In this document: positions 1 to 6,712 of the stretch, piece after piece | Layout: each line of letters begins with the position of its first letter | Position numbering within the stretch: position 1 is the first letter of the stretch | From: Deltaproteobacteria bacterium | Lineage (GTDB): Bacteria; SAR324; NAC60-12 | Direction: 5' to 3' | Assembly: GCA_002716165.1 (NCBI GenBank) | Contig: PAZT01000055.1 | Span: 1-15,283 of the forward strand | DNA length: 15,283 nucleotides | Made by a program: the position numbers and the translations under genes | Notes under the pieces: model-generated | What the model was told of the DNA's origin: nothing | Database searches by the model: none | The model's input: the letters and a program-made list of their open reading frames with translations, nothing else

Positions 1-230
1 AGTGTGAGAATCAGATCGTTTTGTGAAACTTTATCACCAGCTTTAATTTTCACAGTCTTTACAATCCCTCCAAATGGTGAAGGGACATCCATTGAAGCTT
101 TATCACTTTCCATGGTGAGCAGTGGGTCTTCCAATGATACGGCGTCACCAGATTTGACTAAAACTTCAATAACTTCTACCTGATCAAATTCTCCTATATC
201 TGGAATTAAAATTTCTCTGGTTTTGGCCAT
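1..230 (-). CDS. aceF: Pyruvate dehydrogenase E2 (dihydrolipoamide acetyltransferase), N-terminal lipoyl domain, partial
   Basis: This is the 5' end of the E2 gene; the window edge removes everything after about residue 76. The protein starts MAKTREILIPDIGEF and carries a complete lipoyl-domain signature, ESDKASMD at residues 41-48, with Lys44 as the predicted lipoylated residue. Glycines in the usual turn positions (G28, G54-55) support a biotinyl/lipoyl fold. E2 forms the core of the pyruvate dehydrogenase complex and moves the acetyl group from E1 to CoA. It begins 9 nt after the aceE stop codon on the same strand, which is the usual aceE-aceF order and argues for co-transcription. A lipoyl domain alone could also belong to another 2-oxoacid dehydrogenase E2, but the adjacent homodimeric-type E1 makes aceF by far the likeliest reading. 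No clear Shine-Dalgarno precedes the ATG. Confidence 0.9.
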   Translation of the reverse strand, partial: MAKTREILIPDIGEFDQVEVIEVLVKSGDAVSLEDPLLTMESDKASMDVPSPFGGIVKTVKIKAGDKVSQNDLILT

Positions 231-239
231 AAAATATTT

Positions 240-2900
240 TCAGGAAAACAATGGATTAGTTTTTTCAGTATCAATCTTATATTTTTTTATAGCAGACTTC
301 ACAATATTTGCAGAAACACTACCTTCAACATAAAGAGCATTTAATGCAGCAAGAGTAATGTAATAGCGATCTACCTCAAAATGCTTACGAAGTGCATCAC
401 GCGAATCACTCCTTCCATATCCATCAGTTCCAAGAACTGTGTATGATTTAGGCACATATGCACGAATCTGATCAGCAAAAAGCTTAACGTAATCTGTTGC
501 AGCAACAACAGGTCCCACAGAGTTCTCAAGGCATTTTGTAACATGACATTTTCTGGGTTTCTTATCCGGATGCAGCAGATTCCATCGAAAAATATCATCT
601 CCGTCCCGTTTCAATTCATTGAAACTTGGACAACTCCAGATGTCAGCTTGTATTTTAAAATCTTCAGAGAGTAATTCAGCAGCAGCAATAGATTCCCTTA
701 AAATCGCTCCTGAACCTAGAAGTTGCACTCTTATTTTTCCTTTCTTACCTTTTTGAAGCAGGTACATACCTTTTATAATATTTTTTTCCTGCCCCCTAAT
801 AATTCCGGGATGTGAATAATTTTCATTCATTGTTGTTATGTAATAAAAAACATTTTCCTGTTTTTTAAACATCCTAGTCATAGCCTCATGCATGATTAAC
901 AACAATTCATAAGAAAATGTTGGATCATAAGAAATACAGTTTGGAACATTACCAGCCAAAATATGGCTGTGGCCATCTTCATGTTGCAAACCTTCTCCAT
1001 TCAGCGTGGTGCGGCCAGATGTTGCACCTATTAAAAACCCTCTTGCCTGCATATCACCAGCTGCCCAAATCAAATCACCAATTCTCTGGAAACCAAACAT
1101 AGAATAGAACATGTAAAAAGGTATCATCTGCATACCTGAATTGGAGTAAGATGTTGCCGCAGCGATCCATGAAGACATTGCTCCATCCTCAGTTATCCCC
1201 TCTTGCAACATCTGACCACTTTGATTCTCTTTATAATACATTAACTGTTCTCGATCAACAGGTTCATACTTTTGTCCTTCATGAGCATAAATACCAATTT
1301 GACGAAACATACCTTCCATGCCAAATGTCCTAGCTTCATCTGGCACAATAGGTACCACATACTTTCCAACAATTTTATCTCTACAAAGTATAGTCATCGC
1401 CTGAACCAATGCCTGTGTAGTTGAAATTTCTCGATCCCCTGTTTCATTTAATAGTCTGTCAAATATAGATAACTCAGGTATAACGAGCTTGTCACCAGTT
1501 AATCTGCGTTGCGGGAGGGGACCTCCTAATTCCTTTCGACATTTTTTAAGATATCTAATTTCCTGAGAATCCTCAGGAGGTTTGTAATAAGAAAGATCTT
1601 CTACCTGTTCGTCTGTAATCGGAACGTTGAAACGATCCCTGAAAATTTTGAGATCTTCCATTTTCATTTTCTTTTGGGAATGTGTGATGTTTATTGCTTC
1701 ACCTGAACCACCCATTCCGTAACCTTTGACTGTTTTAGCTAGAATTACAGTAGGTTGCCCTTTATGATTTACAGCAGAGTGAAATGCAGCATAAATTTTA
1801 TGTGGATCATGTCCGCCTCTATTCAACCTCCATATATCTTCATCAGACATATTAGAAACCATATCCAGCAATTCCGGGTATCTTCCAAAAAAATGAGCTC
1901 TTGTATACGCACCATCCTTAGCTTTAAAAGCCTGATATTCACCATCTATAGCTTCATCCATCCGCCTTCGAAGAAGACCCTCCGTGTCTCTTGCCAGTAA
2001 AGGATCCCAATAAGAACCCCAAATTACTTTTATAACATTCCAACCTGCTCCCCTAAATTCTCCTTCAAGCTCCTGTATGATTTTTCCATTGCCTCTTACA
2101 GGCCCATCAAGTCTTTGCAGGTTACAGTTAATCACAAAAATAAGATTGTCCAGATTTTCGCGCGATGCAAGACCAATCGCTCCCAGTGATTGAGGTTCAT
2201 CTACTTCACCATCACCTAAAAATGCCCAGACCTTGCGACCGTCAGTATCTGCCAAAGCACGATTTTGCATATATTTTAGAAATCGAGCTTGATAAATTGC
2301 CATTATTGGTCCAAGACCCATTGATACAGTTGGGAATTGCCAGAATTCGCTCATCAACCATGGATGAGGATAGGAGGATACTCCTCTGCCATCAGATTCA
2401 CTGCGAAAATTATCTAACTGGTCTTTTGTAAGTCTTCCTTCTAAAAATGCCCGAGCATAAATACCAGGAGCAGAATGTCCTTGAAAGAAAACAAGGTCTC
2501 CATCATGGTCTTTACTAGGGGCATGCCAGAAGTGGTTGAAACCTACATCATAAAGTGTTGCAGATGAAGCATAACTAGCTATATGCCCTCCTAAATCAGA
2601 ATCATCCTTGTTTGCACGCATTACCATTACTACAGCATTCCAGCGAATAATTGCGCGGATCTTTGATTCCAGTTCCTGAATGCCTTTTGAACGAACTTCA
2701 AGTTCAGGTGGAATAGTGTTTAGGTATGGGGTATTTGCAGAATAAGGACTACCTACCCCTGATAAAACTGACTGGTCAGCCAATTGCCGTAAAATATATT
2801 GAGCCCTTTCATGGCCGTCCCTTTCAATTAAAGCTTCCATCGCTTCAACCCATTCCTTGGTCTCCTGAGGATCAAGATCATTTTTGTTTTTTGAGTCCAT
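240..2900 (-). CDS. aceE: Pyruvate dehydrogenase E1 component, homodimeric type
   Basis: This 886-residue protein is almost exactly the length of E. coli AceE (887), and key positions fall at matching numbers. It performs the thiamine-diphosphate-dependent decarboxylation of pyruvate and reductive acetylation of the E2 lipoyl arm, in the cytoplasm. The ThDP/Mg motif runs from GDGEVDE (229-235) to NCN (258-260). His106, His142 (GHSAPGIYAR), His407 (ITHSQKK), Glu571 and His640 (LQHEDGH) align with the active-site residues known in the family. The C-terminal part holds the pyrimidine-binding half and the transketolase C-like domain. The start at MDSKNKND is preceded by a weak AAGAAG, and the family N-terminus (a WVEAMEALIERDG-like segment) follows at residues 17-29. 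Upstream lie 108 nt of AT-rich spacer; downstream is aceF. No truncation or missing catalytic residue was seen. Confidence 0.98.
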   Translation of the reverse strand: MDSKNKNDLDPQETKEWVEAMEALIERDGHERAQYILRQLADQSVLSGVGSPYSANTPYLNTIPPELEVRSKGIQELESKIRAIIRWNAVVMVMRANKDDSDLGGHIASYASSATLYDVGFNHFWHAPSKDHDGDLVFFQGHSAPGIYARAFLEGRLTKDQLDNFRSESDGRGVSSYPHPWLMSEFWQFPTVSMGLGPIMAIYQARFLKYMQNRALADTDGRKVWAFLGDGEVDEPQSLGAIGLASRENLDNLIFVINCNLQRLDGPVRGNGKIIQELEGEFRGAGWNVIKVIWGSYWDPLLARDTEGLLRRRMDEAIDGEYQAFKAKDGAYTRAHFFGRYPELLDMVSNMSDEDIWRLNRGGHDPHKIYAAFHSAVNHKGQPTVILAKTVKGYGMGGSGEAINITHSQKKMKMEDLKIFRDRFNVPITDEQVEDLSYYKPPEDSQEIRYLKKCRKELGGPLPQRRLTGDKLVIPELSIFDRLLNETGDREISTTQALVQAMTILCRDKIVGKYVVPIVPDEARTFGMEGMFRQIGIYAHEGQKYEPVDREQLMYYKENQSGQMLQEGITEDGAMSSWIAAATSYSNSGMQMIPFYMFYSMFGFQRIGDLIWAAGDMQARGFLIGATSGRTTLNGEGLQHEDGHSHILAGNVPNCISYDPTFSYELLLIMHEAMTRMFKKQENVFYYITTMNENYSHPGIIRGQEKNIIKGMYLLQKGKKGKIRVQLLGSGAILRESIAAAELLSEDFKIQADIWSCPSFNELKRDGDDIFRWNLLHPDKKPRKCHVTKCLENSVGPVVAATDYVKLFADQIRAYVPKSYTVLGTDGYGRSDSRDALRKHFEVDRYYITLAALNALYVEGSVSANIVKSAIKKYKIDTEKTNPLFS

Positions 2901-2981
2901 TTGTGCTTCTTTGAAAATTTACGTGAACCAGCTAAAAAAATATATTTATTAGGAAAAGTTTTAGGAAAAAATTAAGATGAA

Positions 2982-2987
2982 ATTATA
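2982..2987 (-). promoter_or_regulatory. Possible -10 element upstream of aceE
   Basis: A perfect TATAAT is present on the minus strand about 80 nt before the aceE start codon. No recognisable -35 box lies 16-18 nt further upstream. The spacer is so AT-rich that a chance match is quite possible. The 108-nt spacer otherwise holds only a short direct repeat, reported as a finding. Confidence 0.2.
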
Positions 2988-3008
2988 TTTTTTGAAAAAA
3001 TACTTTAA

Positions 3009-3869
3009 TTATTTTTTGTAGGTGTTTTCAACATTAACGGGCTTGATATTTTTAACAGGCCTTTTGCTCATACTTTCAATGATGTCAGAATAAACAGACA
3101 TGTCTCGTCTGTAAGTAGTGTAATCCTTTGAGGTTTTAATAGATATTTTCTTAACATCTCTGCTTACTTGTTCTGAATACAATTTTTCAGGCTTGACAGG
3201 GCTAGTCTCAACTGCTCTAGTTTTAGAAATTCTTTTAGCATCACGTCCAATATATTCTGGATATATAGTTCCTGGCTTTACAGGTCCGGAAATACGAGCC
3301 CTAGATCTAGTCATTGTCAGTGCATTCCGACTGGAATTTTCTGAAAAAAGATCATTGGGTTTTACTGTCCCAGTAATTCTTGCCCTATATTTTGTCATTT
3401 TTAAAGCATCTCGGCTTATGTTATTTGATTTTTCATAATCTGAAGATTTAGAATTTGAGGTTTGGACATTTTTTCTTACAAACCACCTGTTATTTTTTAT
3501 CATGTCTAGGGTTAGAAGTCCGGATTCAACCATCTCTTTTGTGGCGGCATCAGACTTACCTTTCTTACTTTGTAGAGCAGATTTATTTATTAAATAACGT
3601 TTTATCAAGAGTCCTTTCTCTTTTTGAGAATTTTCATATGCTTTCCTTTTCCTTGCATCTAATGAAGTTTCGCTCCTAACATAATTTTGAATATCCCTCC
3701 CTAGAGATTCAGCTCCTAGATCAAAAGAGGTGAAAACCATGTTTGAGACAAAAAATAGAAACAGGATTATTTTTTTCAAAAAATTCAAATAACTATGCAA
3801 AAAAATATTAAAGTACCCTTTTGTAGCATTTACTTTGTAAAAAATACCATTTAAATTGTTTTTTAACAT
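3009..3869 (-). CDS. Exported basic protein with 28-residue tandem repeats, function unknown
   Basis: I do not recognise this 286-residue protein. A hydrophobic stretch (about residues 34-46, IILFLFFVSNMVF) after two lysines, followed by DLGAES, looks like a signal peptide or membrane anchor. The rest is very rich in Lys, Arg and Ser. Residues 150-261 contain three good units and one degenerate copy of a 28-residue repeat with pattern xxSRDAxxxTKxRAxxxGPVKPxxLYSE; an LGRD segment near residue 56 may be a remnant. The chosen ATG (3867-3869) has GAGAAG about 10 nt upstream. The frame is open to a TTG at 3887. A TTG at 3779 would give a neater, shorter signal peptide beginning LKKIILF, so the start is uncertain. 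It lies upstream of aceE on the same strand and diverges from the FliM-like gene. A periplasmic or surface structural or binding role is only a guess. Confidence 0.7.
   Translation of the reverse strand: MLKNNLNGIFYKVNATKGYFNIFLHSYLNFLKKIILFLFFVSNMVFTSFDLGAESLGRDIQNYVRSETSLDARKRKAYENSQKEKGLLIKRYLINKSALQSKKGKSDAATKEMVESGLLTLDMIKNNRWFVRKNVQTSNSKSSDYEKSNNISRDALKMTKYRARITGTVKPNDLFSENSSRNALTMTRSRARISGPVKPGTIYPEYIGRDAKRISKTRAVETSPVKPEKLYSEQVSRDVKKISIKTSKDYTTYRRDMSVYSDIIESMSKRPVKNIKPVNVENTYKK
3087..3422 (-). repeat. Four tandem 84-bp (28-codon) units inside the exported protein gene
   Basis: Units occupy about 3422-3339, 3338-3255, 3254-3171 and 3170-3087, read on the minus strand. Shared protein positions are SRD/SRN/GRD/SRD near the start, Lys or Arg then R-A in the middle, VKP in units 1-3, and LFSE, IYPE, LYSE, VYSD at the end. 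The fourth unit has lost the VKP. Conservation is clearer in the protein than in the DNA, so the duplications appear old and under selection. Confidence 0.75.
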
Positions 3870-3923
3870 TCCTTGTAATCTTCTCAAAAATTGACTGTAT
3901 ATTCAAACCTATAATTGTAAAGT

Positions 3924-3945
3924 TCACATAGGGCTTAAAATGTGA
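3924..3945. promoter_or_regulatory. Inverted repeat in a divergent intergenic region, possible operator
   Basis: TCACAT (3924-3929) and ATGTGA (3940-3945) form a perfect 6-bp inverted repeat separated by 10 nt. It sits about 55 nt upstream of the repeat-protein start and about 77 nt upstream of the FliM-like start. That position would suit a regulator acting on both genes. The half-sites resemble CRP-type sequence but in the opposite orientation (TCACA before TGTGA), so I do not call it a CRP site. No other clear promoter was identified in this 152-nt gap. Confidence 0.25.
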
Positions 3946-4021
3946 TACCCTCTTTTCATATATTCAAAATTAAGATCTTGAAACTATTCTAGATTTTCTA
4001 ACGAGACTCTTTAAACTAACA

Positions 4022-4711
4022 ATGCAATATCAAGTTACTGAAAAAGAAAATCACTCGGAAGAAATATATCAGCACATGATTGAGGAGGTGTTTAATTTCT
4101 CAGAAGTCGAAAAATCTCCAGAAAGCGAAAATTTTCTTGGTGCTGGATTCTCTAATCAAATCCAGCAAGAAATTAGATCTATAGACAGTTTCTTTTCACA
4201 GAGACTAATAAATACTATTACGGCTCAATTACAGTCCATACTTCCTGGTGCATTTAGAATTACCACTAATCCTGAACAATGCCTTTCTTGTGCCAATTTG
4301 CAAAGTTGGTCCCCAGGAAGATCCTATTATACATTGTTTGAAATGAAATATACGAAGTCGGTTTGGGTCCTGCATTTAAGCAGATCTGTTGGTGAAAGCC
4401 TAGCTTCTTTAGTCCATCAAAGGAATGAGTCTGTAAAAAGCAATGCATTTTCTGGTTTGCGTGAAGCAGACTCGTTAATTTATCTTGAAATAGGGGAACC
4501 CCTAAGAATGATTTTTAACAGTATTATTAAAATTTGGCCTGAAAGTGAAAATCTTGATATTTCTCGTTGTCGTCATATTCTTCAACTTGTTTTTCTTAAT
4601 CGCTCTATTCAGAAAGATGAATATGTAATTATTTCTTTTCATCTGGATAACAGAGAGTGCTCCGGAGAATTCCATTTAGCTTTTCCACAAAGACATCTTT
4701 TAAGTTTATAA
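4022..4711 (+). CDS. Divergent FliM-like protein lacking the C-terminal SpoA (FliN-like) domain
   Basis: This 229-residue protein resembles the middle domain of the flagellar switch protein FliM. After an acidic N-terminus (residues 1-40) comes GFSNQIQQEIRSIDSFFSQRL (about 43-63), like the FliM helix rich in ERF-type residues. Next is a segment with the pattern of the FliM core strands, SWSPGRSYYTLFEMKYTK (about 95-112). A C-terminal strand pair VIISFHLDNRECSGEFHLAF (about 203-222) matches the FliM 'VVVSFEI..G..SG...ICIPY' ending. It stops there, where FliM would continue into the SpoA domain that binds FliN. The GGxG motif used for FliG contact is not evident. No neighbour is a flagellar or chemotaxis gene. 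It may be a FliM/CheC-family offshoot with another role. The start is the only plausible ATG, without a Shine-Dalgarno. The family call is by eye and moderate. Confidence 0.5.
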   Translation: MQYQVTEKENHSEEIYQHMIEEVFNFSEVEKSPESENFLGAGFSNQIQQEIRSIDSFFSQRLINTITAQLQSILPGAFRITTNPEQCLSCANLQSWSPGRSYYTLFEMKYTKSVWVLHLSRSVGESLASLVHQRNESVKSNAFSGLREADSLIYLEIGEPLRMIFNSIIKIWPESENLDISRCRHILQLVFLNRSIQKDEYVIISFHLDNRECSGEFHLAFPQRHLLSL

Positions 4712-4767
4712 ATTTTGATTATTAAATTTCTTTAAAAGGTCTAATACTGTCATCCCGCAATTGTAAA

Positions 4768-5571
4768 ATGATGCCTCCCGAACTCAGCAAAATCTTCGTA
4801 TATCCTGTAAAATCAGCAAGTGAAATTTCTTTGAATAATTCAATACTTGGAGAAAGAGGTCTGCTAAATGACAGGAACTGGATGGTTGTTGATAATTACT
4901 CAAGATTCATTTCGCAAAGATCATGCCCTAAAATGGCATTGCTTAAACCAGAAATTGTTGGCGGCACACTTAGACTTAGTGCGCCGGGAATGGAGGGATT
5001 AGAACTGCCTTTGTTTCAAAAAGAAGGAAAAACGCAAATGGTTGAAATATGGAGAGACCGATGCGAAGCATTATTCGCGAATAAGCAACCAGAAAAATGG
5101 ATAAGTGATTTTTTAGGTAAAAAATGCAATTTTGTTTTCATGCCAAATCAAAGTGATCGCCAAGTAGAGCAAAAATATGCTATAGGAAAAAATAAAGTAG
5201 CTTTTTCTGATGGGTTCCCTTTGCTTCTGATTTCAGAATCTTCTTTAGAAGATCTGAACGGCAGAATTGATGAAAAAATTTCAATGAAACGCTTTCGCCC
5301 TAATCTTGTTGTAAAAAATACTATTCCCTATCAAGAAGATGACTGGAAATCTATTAGAATAGGTGACTGCGTATTACAGCTCGTAAAACCATGCTCCAGA
5401 TGCGTACTAACTACTGTTGATCCAGAAACTGGAGAAAAATCAGGAAGGGAACCATTAAAAACTCTAGCAAAATTCAGAAAATTAAATGGAGAGATAATTT
5501 TTGGTCAAAATTTAATTCCAAGTTCTTTAGGTACAATTGAGGTTGGCATGAAAGTAGAGATTCTGAATTAA
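4768..5571 (+). CDS. MOSC-domain protein, YcbX-like without a ferredoxin domain
   Basis: The protein has 267 residues. The N-terminal MOSC beta-barrel domain is marked by LSKIFVYPVKS (6-16) and GERGLLNDRNWMV (28-40). The MOSC domain proper has FSDGFPLLLIS (146-156), MKRFRPNLVV (173-182) and KPCSRCVLTTVDPETGE (207-223). Cys209 and Cys212 sit at the conserved molybdenum-cofactor-ligand region. In the family these proteins bind a sulfurated or cysteine-ligated molybdenum cofactor and reduce N-hydroxylated substrates. E. coli YcbX (about 369 residues) has a C-terminal 2Fe-2S ferredoxin domain for electrons; this one ends right after the MOSC domain, so a separate donor would be needed. It follows the FliM-like gene by 56 nt with no terminator visible and may share its transcript. 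Two consecutive ATGs make the start ambiguous by one codon. No Shine-Dalgarno is apparent. Confidence 0.88.
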   Translation: MMPPELSKIFVYPVKSASEISLNNSILGERGLLNDRNWMVVDNYSRFISQRSCPKMALLKPEIVGGTLRLSAPGMEGLELPLFQKEGKTQMVEIWRDRCEALFANKQPEKWISDFLGKKCNFVFMPNQSDRQVEQKYAIGKNKVAFSDGFPLLLISESSLEDLNGRIDEKISMKRFRPNLVVKNTIPYQEDDWKSIRIGDCVLQLVKPCSRCVLTTVDPETGEKSGREPLKTLAKFRKLNGEIIFGQNLIPSSLGTIEVGMKVEILN

Positions 5572-5607
5572 AAAAAAATTCTAAATTGTATGGTTTAGGT
5601 TTTTTTA
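5571..5607 (+). terminator. Weak A-tract/T-tract hairpin after the MOSC gene
   Basis: Directly after the stop codon an A-run (to 5578) and CTAAA (5581-5585) face TTTAG (5594-5598) and a run of seven T (5600-5606), with an 8-nt loop. The stem has very low GC, so intrinsic termination would be weak, but the A-tract/stem/T-tract order is typical. The remaining 100 nt to the next gene show no convincing promoter. Confidence 0.35.
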
Positions 5608-5703
5608 CCATTATATTTTGTTTATAAATCAAAGTTGTGATAAAGTAATCTAATATTAATTCGCAAAGTACATCTAAACATGACTTTTATTAATCAATTC
5701 CGC

Positions 5704-5709
5704 AGGAGG
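5704..5709 (+). promoter_or_regulatory. Perfect Shine-Dalgarno for the FecR-like gene
   Basis: AGGAGG ends 4 nt before the ATG at 5714. It fixes the start codon and the signal peptide of the following gene. It stands out because most other starts in this window have a weak Shine-Dalgarno or none. Confidence 0.85.
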
Positions 5710-5713
5710 TTTT

Positions 5714-6667
5714 ATGCGTCTCATTAAATTCATGGTATTCTATCTTTTCTTCTCAGCACTGATGCTGCAGCCAGTATTGGCAAAAAAAATTCCTTTAGGT
5801 ATGTTAGTTGAAATTAAGGGAAAGATTGAATATAGCAAAAACGGGAAGCGCTGGAAAAAAGTGCGACGGAACAAATTTGTGTACAAAGATTATTTAGTAA
5901 AGGTAAACTCAGACAGTTCTGTTAAATACATGAATCAGGAAACTAGCAAAACTACCCAACTTAAAGCTAATTCCATGGTAAAGGTTACTCCCGAAGGACT
6001 GCAGGCACTAAAAGGAACCCTTGGGGAAACAGATGCTGGAGGTGGATTGCTGGCTGGATTGTCCAAACAGTTCAAAAAGACTCAGAAATATACAACTGTA
6101 AGACGTTCGGTTCAAAAAGAGGGTATCCACCTAAAACTTGCTACTAATACAGTAACAAAAGAATTTTCTGAATTAGCTTGGGAAACTGCCGGGGCAGAAT
6201 ATAGTTATAGATTACATATTGGGAAACAGGACCGAAAGAATAAAGAATGGACAGATTCTGCTGTATATGATGTCCCTGCAACGACAGAAGGAATTGTTCG
6301 TACAAAAATTAAACCTATTAGTAAAAAACAGAAATATTTCGTTGAAGTATTGGATAGTAGTGGAGGAGTAGCTTATAAAGCTGATCCAGCTAATGTGAAA
6401 GTTCTATCAGGTAAAAAACTGGCAAAGTTCAATGAGCAAAAAGATGGAATCCAAAAAATGGATGAAAGCGGATTTCTATATGCAGGACTTCTGAAAGATA
6501 ATGGCCTTTTGGTGCCAGCTCTTGATAAATACCAGCAATTCTTTGCTGAAAATGATGATGATGATGATATTAATGAGCTCCGACCTTTCATCATTGAAGT
6601 ATATTCAAAGTTGCGTCTGGCAAAACTTAAATCCTCAGAATTGAAGAAGTATCAGTCAAACGAGTAA
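5714..6667 (+). CDS. Exported FecR-domain-like protein with helical C-terminus
   Basis: This 317-residue protein has a clear signal peptide: RLIK, a hydrophobic core to residue 18, and likely cleavage after VLA at 23. Residues 28-100 follow the FecR-domain pattern: a short strand GMLVEIKGKIEYSKNGKRW, a DYLVKVNSDSSVKY segment and a closing SMVKV. Residues about 137-232 look like a beta-sandwich of fibronectin-like character (AWETAGAEYSYRLHI, KYFVEVLDSSG). Residues 240-312 are helical and resemble a TPR-like repeat (LVPALDKYQQFF). Proteins with this layout are periplasmic or cell-envelope. Unlike FecR itself it has no cytoplasmic anti-sigma part, and no sigma factor or TonB receptor gene lies nearby, so iron signalling is not implied. 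A run of five GAT codons (6554-6568) encodes NDDDDDI. It is convergent with purB, 45 nt away. The exact partner is unknown. Confidence 0.7.
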   Translation: MRLIKFMVFYLFFSALMLQPVLAKKIPLGMLVEIKGKIEYSKNGKRWKKVRRNKFVYKDYLVKVNSDSSVKYMNQETSKTTQLKANSMVKVTPEGLQALKGTLGETDAGGGLLAGLSKQFKKTQKYTTVRRSVQKEGIHLKLATNTVTKEFSELAWETAGAEYSYRLHIGKQDRKNKEWTDSAVYDVPATTEGIVRTKIKPISKKQKYFVEVLDSSGGVAYKADPANVKVLSGKKLAKFNEQKDGIQKMDESGFLYAGLLKDNGLLVPALDKYQQFFAENDDDDDINELRPFIIEVYSKLRLAKLKSSELKKYQSNE

Positions 6668-6712
6668 TTAAGGTTATTATTTGAGGAGACTAAGAGCAGT
6701 TTAAAAGTTTAA

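Noticed and set aside
371..2914. Several open frames of 60-90 codons within aceE in other frames
   Set aside because: They overlap the strongly supported aceE, have no family resemblance, and follow from its codon composition.
3891..3915. TTGACT and TATAAT as a plus-strand promoter for the FliM-like gene
   Set aside because: The spacing is only 13 nt, too short for a standard sigma-70 promoter.
6554..6568. (GAT)5 microsatellite as a phase-variation tract
   Set aside because: It is a triplet repeat inside a coding region, so length changes would not shift the frame; it simply encodes five Asp.
6668..6712. Bidirectional terminator between the FecR-like gene and purB
   Set aside because: Only a broken AT-rich dyad near 6699-6715 is present, with no stable stem and no T-run in either direction.
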